Positions 35,811 through 45,020 of a stretch of DNA of 64,000 nucleotides are shown here, piece after piece; the stretch's first letter is position 1; each line of letters begins with the position of its first letter. This DNA is from Parashewanella sp049608225 (GTDB lineage: Bacteria > Pseudomonadota > Gammaproteobacteria > Enterobacterales > Shewanellaceae). The stretch is taken from contig JBMYXI010000001.1 in the NCBI GenBank assembly GCA_049608225.1, forward strand, positions 62,001 to 126,000. The letters are read 5' to 3'. Position numbers and translations under genes: made by a program. Below the pieces are notes generated by a model, which saw only the letters and a program-made list of their open reading frames with translations, was not told the origin of the DNA and made no database searches.

Positions 35811-36297
35811 AAAATTGAGCAAAGTTATTGTCATTCCCGAGTAAATAAGGCATTGCTTGATGTATTCCATCAGGACTATAAAAATTAACCGATTGATCAT
35901 CATCAGTAAATTGAACACTTAACTTCGAGAAATTACCAGCAGCAGAATTAACAACGAATTCGTCTACATTTGCACTATTTGTCCAAACACCATGAACGCA
36001 TTGAAAAGGCATGGATATGTTATAATTGCCAACCTCCTTTTTATCAAACCACACAAATTGAACAGTACGAGGTAAATCCGTGGTACATTTTTGGAGCGTG
36101 CCATACATCATTAAGCAAGTTTTGCTGCCATCAGTGAAGCATTGGAGCTCAAATTGGCGGTTTGTTTTGTTTAGAGGAAACCCAACGACAGCTCTTGATG
36201 TATCTCTGCCAACCCCCACCCATTCGTCAAAGTGATGAACAGAAATACCTGCCCAAGCTGGCAAGGCTAAAGCAGTGAGCAATATTAGTGACTTCAT
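35809..36297 (-). CDS. Small secreted cysteine-containing protein, paralogue 1
   Basis: No known family recognised. Protein of 162 aa with a signal peptide (LILLTALALPAWAG), then a beta-rich domain with four or five cysteines (LQCFTDGSKTCLMMYG, QKCTTD, FQCVHGVW). The pattern C-x7-C ... C ... C-x3-W and the closing block AMPYLLGNDNNFAQF are shared with the gene at 36789. Exported to the periplasm or beyond. The two genes are divergent, 491 bp apart. Its stop codon abuts a repeat-element arm. Confidence 0.7.
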   Translation of the reverse strand: MKSLILLTALALPAWAGISVHHFDEWVGVGRDTSRAVVGFPLNKTNRQFELQCFTDGSKTCLMMYGTLQKCTTDLPRTVQFVWFDKKEVGNYNISMPFQCVHGVWTNSANVDEFVVNSAAGNFSKLSVQFTDDDQSVNFYSPDGIHQAMPYLLGNDNNFAQF

Positions 36298-36558
36298 TTC
36301 AATTACTCCACATCTTTCATTGACTAGGTATCACCAAACAAAGTTTTTAAGTTTTGTTTAGGCATACTTCGACTGTCTAAACTCAGCAAAAAGTTAAGCA
36401 AATTTCAGGTAACTGAATCCACAAAAATGAACTTAATTTAACCAATTAGGCATAACTAAATTTTATTGATTCATTGAAAATGAAATAACCAAGCTGAAAG
36501 GAATAAATAACCAAGAAATTGTTAATAAGTTTGACGACTTACCGATTTCGATTAATAC
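36298..36558. other. Intergenic region between the secreted paralogues
   Basis: AT-rich spacer expected to hold the promoter of the minus-strand paralogue. AAACAAA and TTTGTTT form a weak stem near 36340. Nothing else recognised; the short frames here look non-coding. Confidence 0.35.
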
Positions 36559-36625
36559 GAGCATTTTTCAAATTTCAGAACACTAGAAAGTCAGGGGTTA
36601 TCACCCACACTTGTGAAATAGAGGG
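36559..36625 (-). repeat. Decayed remnant of the structured element
   Basis: CTAGAAAGTC is identical to the reverse complement of copy B in its last module. It is followed by a degenerate version of the GTGGG/CCCAC hairpin (GGGGTTATCACCCACAC) and the start of the next module. Stem pairing is partly lost. Confidence 0.5.
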
Positions 36626-36788
36626 TCGGATGTGGACAAATAAAAGCACAAAGTACTCTTCTAGTCAGCTCTTATTCATAGAATTTGGGGAAACTGTTAA
36701 AAAACGCCAAAAAATATCTAAACCCAAGGCAATATCTTTTCTGTGAAAACTCCATTTATTCGTCAGCCTATACTATGAGAACGGAACA

Positions 36789-37265
36789 ATGAGAATATTA
36801 TTTCTGCTCGCAGCAATATCAATACCAGCTCTAGCCGCTCCAGTCCCGATTAAAACATTCGGTAAATGGAAAGTATTTAACATAAACGGTGTGCTAACCG
36901 CCACATCCAAAGCAAAACATCCCTCAAAATACACTTTAACAGTCTCTTGTAATTCCAAATATCACAATTGCTATATGCAATACGTGCAACCTAACGCTTG
37001 TGATTCAAGCAGGCATCGTTATATCAAGTGGAAAAATTCGGCAAGTAAAGCCATTTATAGCTTTGAAGTCGAGTGCCAAAATGGACAATGGACTGATGCA
37101 TCTTTCTATGAAAACTCTGTCCCAATTTGGCTAAGAGATAAAAATGAAACATTCAGAGTAGGTTTTGCCGATGATAAAGCGTCCTTCAATACCTATAATA
37201 CGAATGGAGCATTGCATGCTATGCGCTATATATGGGCGAATAAAAATAACTTTAATCAAAGATGA
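36789..37265 (+). CDS. Small secreted cysteine-containing protein, paralogue 2
   Basis: Protein of 158 aa with a signal peptide (ILFLLAAISIPALAAP) and a beta-rich body with cysteines in VSCNSKYHNCYMQY, PNACDSS and VECQNGQWTD. The end block NTNGALHAMRYIWANKNNFN corresponds to the C terminus of the divergent gene at 35809, so the two are diverged paralogues. Two disulfides are likely. No homologous function known to me; an envelope or secreted role is inferred from the signal peptide only. ATG preceded by GGAAC. Confidence 0.7.
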   Translation: MRILFLLAAISIPALAAPVPIKTFGKWKVFNINGVLTATSKAKHPSKYTLTVSCNSKYHNCYMQYVQPNACDSSRHRYIKWKNSASKAIYSFEVECQNGQWTDASFYENSVPIWLRDKNETFRVGFADDKASFNTYNTNGALHAMRYIWANKNNFNQR

Positions 37266-37303
37266 TGAGTCTCAGTCTAAAGGGAAAAGGGAAAAGGGCT
37301 GAA

Positions 37304-37348
37304 AGCTAATCGACAAACTGAACGGTCGTTAGCTCTCTTTCTGTTTGT
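37304..37348 (+). terminator. Terminator-like hairpin after secreted paralogue 2
   Basis: AGCTAATCGAC and GTCGTTAGCT pair over 10 bp with one bulge, followed by a T-rich stretch (CTCTTTCTGTTTGTT). Preceded by three GGGAAAA-type repeats at 37281-37298. Confidence 0.5.
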
Positions 37349-37396
37349 TGGTACTATATTTAATCTCACTGATTATATTGATTTTTGCACAAATGA

Positions 37397-38056
37397 TTAA
37401 CTTTCAAACAAGGAATAAAAAAAACGCTCAGACCGTGGCAAATAATAATTATCATAATTCAATGACATCACTACACTCTGCGCACTGCCTAAAATCTCAT
37501 TTCTTGGGACAAAACCAATGGCTCTAGAATCGGCACTGTTATCGCGATTATCGCCAAGGGCAAGATAGTGCCCTTCAGGAACCGTGACAGCGAGAAAGTT
37601 TGATCGCAAAGAGCCATTTTTATTCACTCGAATTGCGTGACTTAATCCCAGTAAATTTTCGGTTTCATCGACTGTCGCATCCGTAGAAGATGTTTCACTA
37701 TACGCCAAAGGAACGCCGTTGATAATAAGCTTATTATTAACCAGTTCTACCGTATCACCCGGTACGCCAATAACTCGTTTAACTAAGCGATTTGCTGATG
37801 CTTTTGAGTCAAACACAATAATATCACCACGTTTAGGATCAGCGACTTTTAATAACGAAATATGAGTAAAAGGCACCCGAATATCATAGGCCATTTTATT
37901 GGTAAAAATTCTATCGCCTTCGACAATTGTTGGCTTCATAGAACCTGTTGGCACCGTGTACCAGTCTGCGACAGCGCTGCGAAACACGCTCATAAGCGCC
38001 AAGAAAATAAGCAGTGATTTGTTGTCTTTTAATGCCGTCAATAGCCAATTTTTCAT
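37397..38056 (-). CDS. Signal peptidase I (additional copy, short form)
   Basis: Protein of 219 aa with one membrane anchor at the N terminus, the catalytic Ser in PTGSMKPT (about residue 40), the general-base Lys in RLVKRVIGVPGD, and the box E GDNRDNSADSR. It cleaves signal peptides on the periplasmic face. Housekeeping lepB normally follows lepA and is larger, with two anchors; here the gene stands alone in the accessory interval beside two secreted proteins. It might process a subset of exported proteins, which is inference. Monocistronic by spacing. Confidence 0.88.
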   Translation of the reverse strand: MKNWLLTALKDNKSLLIFLALMSVFRSAVADWYTVPTGSMKPTIVEGDRIFTNKMAYDIRVPFTHISLLKVADPKRGDIIVFDSKASANRLVKRVIGVPGDTVELVNNKLIINGVPLAYSETSSTDATVDETENLLGLSHAIRVNKNGSLRSNFLAVTVPEGHYLALGDNRDNSADSRAIGFVPRNEILGSAQSVVMSLNYDNYYLPRSERFFYSLFES

Positions 38057-38120
38057 TATCTTCCCTTTAGCTGATAGATCACGAATAAATTGACTACTAC
38101 TAAATGATAAAGTTCAACAT

Positions 38121-38157
38121 AAAAAAGCCGAACATCACTGAGATATTCGGCTTTTTT
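38121..38157. terminator. Terminator downstream of pepA
   Basis: AAGCCGAA and TTCGGCTT (8-bp stem, 13-nt loop) have an A-run on the left and a T-run on the right. On the minus strand this ends the pepA transcript before lepB-like gene. Confidence 0.75.
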
Positions 38158-38188
38158 AAAATTAACGCTTAAATTAGTAAAAGTTTAC

Positions 38189-39700
38189 TTACTCGCCGCT
38201 TTGCTCTACACCAGAACGATTCAATAAGAATTGAGCCAATATTGGTACTGGACGACCAGTAGAACCTTTGTTTTTACCGCTGTTCCACGCACTGCCCGCC
38301 ACATCTAAGTGCGCCCAGTTGTATTTTTTAGTGAAACGAGATAAGAAACACGCTGCCGTGATTGAACCTGCTGGGCGACCGCCTAAGTTAGTGAAGTCCG
38401 CAAATGGGCTATCAAGCATGTCTTGATATTCATCCCAAAGTGGCATACGCCATGCTCGGTCACCTGATTGCTCACCCGCGTTTAATAGCTCATGAGCAAG
38501 TGGATTATGTGATGAGAACAAACCAGAAGCGTGCTTACCAAGCGCAATCACACACGCGCCCGTTAAGGTCGCAGTATCAATCACCAATTCAGGATCATAA
38601 CGCTCAACATAAGTTAAGGCATCACATAATACCAAGCGACCTTCAGCATCCGTATTTAATACTTCTACAGTTTGACCTGACATTGTGGTCAAAATGTCAC
38701 CCGGACGATAAGCATTACCAGCAGGCATGTTCTCACAGCCTGCAAGCACACCAATCACATTGATGGGCAACTTCATTTCACATAAGGTTTTCATGGTACC
38801 AATAACACCAGCCGCGCCGCCCATGTCATATTTCATTTCGTCCATGCCTTCGCCTGGTTTTAATGAAATACCACCAGAGTCAAAGGTTAAGCCTTTACCG
38901 ACTAATACAATCGGCTTTGCATCCGCATCGGCTGCACCATTGTATTTCATGATGGTCATGATGGATTCATTTTCACTGCCGCGACCTACAGCTAAGTATG
39001 AATTCATACCCAACTCAGCCATTTGCTCTTCGCCCACAGTGGTTACATTCAGCGTGTCATATAATTCAGACATTTGACGCGCTTGTGAAGCAAGGTACGC
39101 TGGGTTACAAATGTTTGGTGGCATGTTGGCAACATCACGACATAACTTCATGCCTTCTGATACCGCATTACCATGCTCAATCGCGCGTTCACCGTCAGTT
39201 AATTCACGTCGGGTAGGCACATTAAAGACTAATTTACGCAGTGGGCGTCGCGTTTCACCTTTTGATGATTTCAATGCATCAAAGCTGTACAAACAATCAT
39301 TAGTTGTTTCAACTGCTTGACGTACTTTCCAGTAAATATCACGGCTTTTCACGTGCAATTCGGAAAGAAAAGATACCGCTTCCATTGAACCCGTTTCATT
39401 AAGGGTATTAATGGTTTTAGCAATGATTTGCTTATATTGGCGCTCATCGAGTTCACGTTCTTTACCGCAACCGACCAATAACACACGTTCGCTCAATACA
39501 TTTGGAACATGATGCAATAACAACATTTGACCTGGCTTACCTTCCAGATCACCTTTGCGAAGTAAGTTACTGATGTAACCTTCACTAATTTTATCAAGTT
39601 GCTCAGCAATGCCAGATAAACGACGTGGTTCATATACACCGACTACGATGCAAGCAGAACGTTGTTTTTCTGGACTACCGCTCTTTACGCTAAACTCCAT
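38189..39700 (-). CDS. pepA: Leucyl aminopeptidase PepA
   Basis: Protein of 503 aa in the M17 family. The signature NTDAEGRL is present, along with the two-metal site (KGLTFDSGGISLKPG, KYDMGGAAGV) and VANMPPNICNPAYLAS before the catalytic domain. A cytosolic hexamer; in E. coli it also binds DNA in xer recombination. The start is ATG at 39700 with AGGAG at 5 bp; the frame extends to a GTG at 39706. Divergent from lptF as expected, but its normal downstream partners holC and valS are separated from it by 4.8 kb of accessory sequence. Confidence 0.97.
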   Translation of the reverse strand: MEFSVKSGSPEKQRSACIVVGVYEPRRLSGIAEQLDKISEGYISNLLRKGDLEGKPGQMLLLHHVPNVLSERVLLVGCGKERELDERQYKQIIAKTINTLNETGSMEAVSFLSELHVKSRDIYWKVRQAVETTNDCLYSFDALKSSKGETRRPLRKLVFNVPTRRELTDGERAIEHGNAVSEGMKLCRDVANMPPNICNPAYLASQARQMSELYDTLNVTTVGEEQMAELGMNSYLAVGRGSENESIMTIMKYNGAADADAKPIVLVGKGLTFDSGGISLKPGEGMDEMKYDMGGAAGVIGTMKTLCEMKLPINVIGVLAGCENMPAGNAYRPGDILTTMSGQTVEVLNTDAEGRLVLCDALTYVERYDPELVIDTATLTGACVIALGKHASGLFSSHNPLAHELLNAGEQSGDRAWRMPLWDEYQDMLDSPFADFTNLGGRPAGSITAACFLSRFTKKYNWAHLDVAGSAWNSGKNKGSTGRPVPILAQFLLNRSGVEQSGE

Positions 39701-39925
39701 GAGCACTCCTAGATTATTAAAGACAATTATTTCTATTTATAGGATAATGTTGGACTTTGAAGTATCGGACGATAAGTTATCAAACACTCTTCGTCAGTCA
39801 CTTACTTCTAACTACAGCATCAAGTGGATAGTGTCTTGCTTTTTTTTGCTGTAATCTAGACTAAACACATTGAAAGCAGACAGTTTACATGATTCTTAAA
39901 CCAGCAAAAAGATATATATACGCCT

Positions 39926-41056
39926 GTGATTGTATTTAGATATTTGATCCGAGAAGTTTTTAAAGCCCAATTTGCTGTGTTAATCGTACTGCTTACAATC
40001 TTTGTAAGCCAGCACTTTGTGCGAATTTTAGCCGACGCAACCGATGGCGATTTTCCCGCGACCTTAGTGATTAATTTACTGACATTGAATTTACCTTCAT
40101 TGTTGCAATTAATTCTCCCATTAAGCCTGTTTCTTGGGATTTTGTTAGCCCATGGTCGCATGTATGCTGAAAATGAAATGGTCATTTTTCATGGTGTCGG
40201 TATTAGTGAATGGTACGTAACCCGTGCCACTTTAAGCATTGCTGTCCTAAATGTCATTATTACTGCTGCGATTTCCCTTTACATTGCCCCTTGGGCAGAA
40301 GAGCAAGAAAACTTGCTACTTGAGAAAGCACAATCAGAAGCAGGTTTATCCGCAGTAGTAAAAGGACGCTTCCAAACTAGTCCCAATGGTCGTGCAGTCT
40401 TGTTTGTTGAAGACATTAACAAACAAAATCATTTATCAAATGTGTTTGTTGCGCAATTACCCGATGAAAATGACACCAGTGGCAGAACCAATATTGTGGT
40501 CGCGAAAACTGGAAAAGTGGTTGAGCAAGAAAATGGTGAACAACAATTACAACTTGAGCAAGGCACCCGCTACCAAGCCTCTCCTCACGCACTTGACTAC
40601 CAAATTATTCAATTCGGTGGTTATAAAATGCAGATCAAAGATCAAGAAGTTGAAGAACGCCGCCGTAAACTTTCTGCCATTTCAACCACAGACTTACTCA
40701 ATATGCCTGGCCCAGAAGCTGCGTCTGAGTTCCATTGGCGACTTGCGATCCCGATTGCGATTTTGATGATGACACTCATTGCCGTACCTATGTCTCGAGT
40801 TAACGTCAGACAAGGGAAATTTGCCAAAATGTTTCCTGCCATTTTACTGTATTTAGGTTATTTCGGCATGATGGTCGCAGGTCGTAAAGCTCTTGCTGAT
40901 GAGGTAATTCCAAGCTATTTAGGGATGTGGTGGATACATTTATCTGCATTGATAATGGGCGCGCTATTACTCAGTAAAGAACGACCCATTGGCGCCAAAG
41001 TGAAAGCGCGCATCAAACTCCCTAAGCACAACAACAAGGGAAGTGCGGCTAGATGA
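39926..41056 (+). CDS. lptF: LPS export permease LptF
   Basis: Protein of 376 aa, YjgP/YjgQ family. Three helices at the N side (FRYLIREVFKAQFAVLIVLLTIF; LPSLLQLILPLSLFLGILLAHGR), a periplasmic beta-jellyroll, and three C-terminal helices (IAILMMTLIAVPMS). With LptG it extracts LPS for the LptB2 transporter. The start is GTG at 39926, which gives MIVFRYLIREV as in relatives; the ribosome site is weak. The 4-bp overlap with lptG implies coupling. Confidence 0.95.
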   Translation: MIVFRYLIREVFKAQFAVLIVLLTIFVSQHFVRILADATDGDFPATLVINLLTLNLPSLLQLILPLSLFLGILLAHGRMYAENEMVIFHGVGISEWYVTRATLSIAVLNVIITAAISLYIAPWAEEQENLLLEKAQSEAGLSAVVKGRFQTSPNGRAVLFVEDINKQNHLSNVFVAQLPDENDTSGRTNIVVAKTGKVVEQENGEQQLQLEQGTRYQASPHALDYQIIQFGGYKMQIKDQEVEERRRKLSAISTTDLLNMPGPEAASEFHWRLAIPIAILMMTLIAVPMSRVNVRQGKFAKMFPAILLYLGYFGMMVAGRKALADEVIPSYLGMWWIHLSALIMGALLLSKERPIGAKVKARIKLPKHNNKGSAAR

Positions 41057-42111
41057 AAATAATTGACTTATACATTGCTCGCATTTTAGTCAGTAGCTCA
41101 GCATTATGTTTATTAGTGCTTACTGGACTTTCTGGCATTATTAAATGGATCGATCAACTCCGCAGCGTTGGGCGCGGTGCCTACACAGTGATGGACGCAG
41201 GTGTTTATGTCCTATTTCTTGTGCCACGAGACATCGAAATGTTCTTCCCTATGGCGGTATTGATCGGTGGTTTGATCGGCCTTGGCATGTTGGCGTCAAA
41301 CTCTGAATTAGTAGTGATGCAAGCATCAGGAATGTCGCGACTGCAAATTACTCAGTCAGCCATGAAAACAGCGATTCCATTAATGTTAATGGTGATGTTA
41401 CTTGGTGAATATGGCGCTCCCATCGCAGAGAAAAAAGCCAACGAATTGCGGGCAATGCAAATTTCAGGTGGCAGCTTGATCAACTCTCGACAAGGGGTAT
41501 GGGCAAAAGACGGTGACTTATTTGTTAATATCGGGCAAGTGAATGATATTAATCGTCTGTCTAATATTACCCTATATCGCTTTGATGAAAATCAAACGCT
41601 TACTACCTTAATATTTGCCAAAACCGCCGACTTTATCGATGGCAGCTGGCGCATGCATCAAGTAACGCAAACTCATATTTCAGCAAAACAAATACAGAAA
41701 AATGATTTAGTTGAATTTGATTGGCATTCAACCCTGACCCCAGACAAATTAAATGTGGTATCAGTGAAACCTGAATCGCTTTCGATCCGTGGTTTGGTCA
41801 ATTATTTGGACTATTTAAAGGTCAACCGACAAGATCCAAGTCGTTATCAGTTGGCTTTATGGCGTAAAGTGATGCAGCCTGTCACCGTTGCAGTCATGCT
41901 GTTAGTCGCCCTGTCCTTTATTTTTGGTCCGTTAAGAACTGTAACCATGGGCGCACGAGTATTGCTTGGTGTGGTAGCGGGTTTTACTTTCCATATCAGC
42001 AACCAAATTTTTGGCCCTTTAAGCATTGTTTATGAACTGCCACCAGCATTCGGTGCCATTGCCCCCAGTATTTTGTTCACTGGCATCGCTGTTTACTTTA
42101 TCCGTAAATAA
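41053..42111 (+). CDS. lptG: LPS export permease LptG
   Basis: Protein of 352 aa, partner of LptF in the inner-membrane LPS extractor. The same plan is seen: helices near residues 10-30, 55-85 and 95-115 (MFFPMAVLIGGLIGLG), a periplasmic domain, and C-terminal helices (MQPVTVAVMLLVALSFIFGPL). The ATGA overlap with lptF and one-base overlap with the next gene suggest a three-gene transcript. Confidence 0.95.
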   Translation: MKIIDLYIARILVSSSALCLLVLTGLSGIIKWIDQLRSVGRGAYTVMDAGVYVLFLVPRDIEMFFPMAVLIGGLIGLGMLASNSELVVMQASGMSRLQITQSAMKTAIPLMLMVMLLGEYGAPIAEKKANELRAMQISGGSLINSRQGVWAKDGDLFVNIGQVNDINRLSNITLYRFDENQTLTTLIFAKTADFIDGSWRMHQVTQTHISAKQIQKNDLVEFDWHSTLTPDKLNVVSVKPESLSIRGLVNYLDYLKVNRQDPSRYQLALWRKVMQPVTVAVMLLVALSFIFGPLRTVTMGARVLLGVVAGFTFHISNQIFGPLSIVYELPPAFGAIAPSILFTGIAVYFIRK

Positions 42112-43325
42112 TGAAGCTTATCCTCTATACAGCCACGTTAATTACTGCACTTTGCAGTTCGAGTGGCTGTGCAATCAAAGATGAAAACACTGTGAATAAA
42201 TCGCCCATTCGCTTTGCTACTTTTAATGTCGCCTTTGATCGTGCATCTTCCCATGTATTAGCGGAGCAAATGGCTGCTGGCAACAATCGACAAATCAAAA
42301 ATGTGGCAGAAATCATTCAACGAACTCAAGCTGATGTATTATTGCTCAACGAGTTCGATCATGATGGCATTGGAAGAAACACTCAAGTCGTTACGGACTT
42401 TCAACAAAACTTTCTAACAAAAAGCCAAAATGGTGCACCAATTATTCATTACCCCTATTTTTACATAGCACCGACCAATACCGGACTTGCTGAGCATGAT
42501 TTAAATGGTGACGGTAAAATCTCTTTACCAGCAGATGGTTATGGTTTTGGCAGCTATCATGGGCAGTACGGTTTTATTGTTCTGTCGAAATATCCTCTCG
42601 ATCTGAGTCGACTTCGCAGTTTTCAAACCTTTCTCTGGAAAGATATGCCCAACGCCGCCTTACCTAAGAAAGCAGATGGTTCGAGCTGGTATACAGAGCA
42701 AGCTTTAAAGCACTTTCGGTTATCATCCAAAAACCACATTGATTTACCTGTTCAGGTTTCAAAAAATAAAACTATCCACTTGCTTGCTATGCACCCAACA
42801 CCACCGGTATTTGATGGGTTAGAGGATCGAAATGGTCGCCGTAACCATGATGAAATTAGACTGTTTGCGGATTACATCAGTACAGAACCACACAAAAGTT
42901 CGTATCTAATCGACGATAAAGGCAACAAAAGCAGTTTATCTGCTGAAGACTCGTTCGTTATAGCTGGTGACTTGAACGCTGATCCGATTGATGGTGATTC
43001 ATTCAAGCAATCCATTATTCAGCTGTTGCATCATCCAAGAATTAATCAAGATGCCGCCATAGGCAATAAAGTACCGACATCAGCAGGCGGCCAGCACTAC
43101 AAAACCAATAAAAAGTATCATGGCAATGCCGCTTATTGGACACAATTATTCCCCCTTCGATTGGATTATGTGCTGCCATCAAGCGATCTTTCTGTTATCG
43201 ATTCTGGTGTATATTGGCAAGCCAAGGGCGATCCACAAGGTTACTTGTTCGAAAACTCAAGAGGGGAACAAGGCAAAGCCGTATCGTCAGATCACCGTTT
43301 AGTTTGGGTTGATGTCACTTGGTAA
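42111..43325 (+). CDS. Endonuclease/exonuclease/phosphatase-fold exported protein, possible lipoprotein
   Basis: Protein of 404 aa. A signal peptide ends in a possible lipobox (SSSGC, residues 16-20). It is followed by an EEP fold: FATFNVAF, LLLNEFDHDG (metal-binding Glu), AGDLNADP and the C-terminal SSDHRLVWVDV (catalytic His). Members cleave phosphodiesters in nucleic acids, sphingolipids or inositides; the segment EHDLNGDGKISLPADGYGFG resembles exported bacterial members. The start overlaps the lptG stop by one base, an unusual neighbour for lptFG. Confidence 0.85.
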   Translation: MKLILYTATLITALCSSSGCAIKDENTVNKSPIRFATFNVAFDRASSHVLAEQMAAGNNRQIKNVAEIIQRTQADVLLLNEFDHDGIGRNTQVVTDFQQNFLTKSQNGAPIIHYPYFYIAPTNTGLAEHDLNGDGKISLPADGYGFGSYHGQYGFIVLSKYPLDLSRLRSFQTFLWKDMPNAALPKKADGSSWYTEQALKHFRLSSKNHIDLPVQVSKNKTIHLLAMHPTPPVFDGLEDRNGRRNHDEIRLFADYISTEPHKSSYLIDDKGNKSSLSAEDSFVIAGDLNADPIDGDSFKQSIIQLLHHPRINQDAAIGNKVPTSAGGQHYKTNKKYHGNAAYWTQLFPLRLDYVLPSSDLSVIDSGVYWQAKGDPQGYLFENSRGEQGKAVSSDHRLVWVDVTW

Positions 43326-43422
43326 TATATTGGTAACATGCAGTAAAAAAGTAATTTGATGACTTTCAGCTAAGCTAAATAACACCCGTAAACATATATT
43401 GTTAACACATAAGGATATGTAA

Positions 43423-44946
43423 ATGGCAATTGCGAGTGTATTAACCCGAGCCAGTTGTGGTGTTGAAGCGCCGCTTGTGACTGTCGAAGTGCATTTAAGC
43501 AACGGATTACCTGCTTTCAACCTTGTTGGTCTACCCGAAACCTCGGTAAAAGAAGCCAGAGAGCGTGTTCGAAGCGCACTCATTAATGCAGGTTTCGAGT
43601 TCCCCATGCAGCGGATCACGGTTAACCTCGCTCCAGCTGACTTACCTAAACAAGGTGGACGCTACGATTTGCCCATTGCCATCGGCATTCTTGCCGCATC
43701 AGGCCAAGTTCCTTTAGCCAGTTTAAAAGATCATGAATTTGTTGGTGAACTAGCATTGTCATCGAAAGTGCAACCTTGTGTCGGGCTTTTGCCAGTAATT
43801 ATCGCCGCCAAAAATTGCGACCATAAATTAATCATGCCGCAAGCCAATCGTCATGAAGCAGAATTAGTAGATTATCGCCAAGTATTTTTTGCCGAACAGT
43901 TACAGCAAATTTCAGCTTATCTACATGGACAACAAACATTACCCAGTATTGATCCCAGCGCCCAGTGGATCTCCAACACAACCGAGGATGCACCACCTTG
44001 CCTAAGCGATGTGGTAGGTCAATATCAAGCCAAACAAGCATTAACCATCACAGCAGCAGGTGGACATAACCTATTGATGCTTGGTCCACCCGGTACTGGA
44101 AAAACCATGCTTGCCAGCCGCTTAATGTCGTTATTACCACCACTTGATTACGAAGAAGCTTTAGAGGTTTCAGCCATACATTCTGTTGCAGGGTTGTCAT
44201 TAACCCCAAAACATTTCTTTAAACGCCCATTTAGATCACCCCATCACACTTGTTCATCGATATCGTTAGTCGGTGGTGGCAGTATTCCTAAGCCAGGAGA
44301 GATATCATTAGCCCATCGCGGAGTGTTGTTTCTTGACGAGGTCGCCGAATTTCCACGCAAAGTTTTAGACTGTTTACGAGAGCCAATGGAAACCGGAGAA
44401 GTGGTCATCTCAAGAGCGGCAGCCAAGCTTAAGTTTCTCAGTCGTTTTCAACTTATTGCGGCATTAAACCCTAGCCCTTGTGGCGATGCAGAAGGTGGTA
44501 CTCGTGCCACACCAGCACAAATCCAGCGCTATTTAGCTCGACTATCAGGCCCTTTTTTGGATCGGTTCGATCTCACCATTGACGTACCTAAACTGCCCCA
44601 AGGCACACTGACACAAAATACACAGCCAACAGAAACCAGTGTCGACATAGCTAAAAAAGTGCTGAAAGCTCGTGACATTCAACTCGCTCGCGCAGGAATA
44701 CTGAACAGTCAATTAAGTGGCAAACAATTAAAACAGCTTGGTGGTTTTACCCAAACCGACTTAGTTTTCCTAGAGCAAAGCGTTAATCAACTGGGGTTAT
44801 CTGTTCGAAGCTTTCATCGATTACAACGCGTTGCCCGCACCATTGCTGATTTACAGAGTGAAAAAATGGTTGATCGCAGTCATATTGCTCAAGCTTTAGG
44901 TTATCGTGCTATGGATAGATTATTAGCAAGGCTGAGTTCAAGTTAA
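43423..44946 (+). CDS. comM: ComM/YifB-type magnesium-chelatase-like AAA+ ATPase
   Basis: Protein of 507 aa: ChlI-like N-terminal domain (VTVEVHLSNGLPAFNLVGLP), AAA+ core with Walker A GPPGTGKTML (about residue 222), Walker B LFLDEVAEF and sensor ALNPSPCGD, and C-terminal Mg_chelatase_C. ComM is a DNA helicase that extends heteroduplexes during natural transformation. It has its own 97-bp upstream gap after the EEP gene. Confidence 0.95.
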   Translation: MAIASVLTRASCGVEAPLVTVEVHLSNGLPAFNLVGLPETSVKEARERVRSALINAGFEFPMQRITVNLAPADLPKQGGRYDLPIAIGILAASGQVPLASLKDHEFVGELALSSKVQPCVGLLPVIIAAKNCDHKLIMPQANRHEAELVDYRQVFFAEQLQQISAYLHGQQTLPSIDPSAQWISNTTEDAPPCLSDVVGQYQAKQALTITAAGGHNLLMLGPPGTGKTMLASRLMSLLPPLDYEEALEVSAIHSVAGLSLTPKHFFKRPFRSPHHTCSSISLVGGGSIPKPGEISLAHRGVLFLDEVAEFPRKVLDCLREPMETGEVVISRAAAKLKFLSRFQLIAALNPSPCGDAEGGTRATPAQIQRYLARLSGPFLDRFDLTIDVPKLPQGTLTQNTQPTETSVDIAKKVLKARDIQLARAGILNSQLSGKQLKQLGGFTQTDLVFLEQSVNQLGLSVRSFHRLQRVARTIADLQSEKMVDRSHIAQALGYRAMDRLLARLSSS

Positions 44947-45020
44947 AATTTTTGAGAATACATGCAAGATGTAGATTATCATCCAACATCGTTAACTTAC
45001 TCTCTTATTTTGTAAAATAT

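Noticed and set aside
36519..36746. 75-aa frame between secreted paralogues
   Set aside because: Overlaps the decayed repeat, has no Shine-Dalgarno and a basic, non-protein-like composition.
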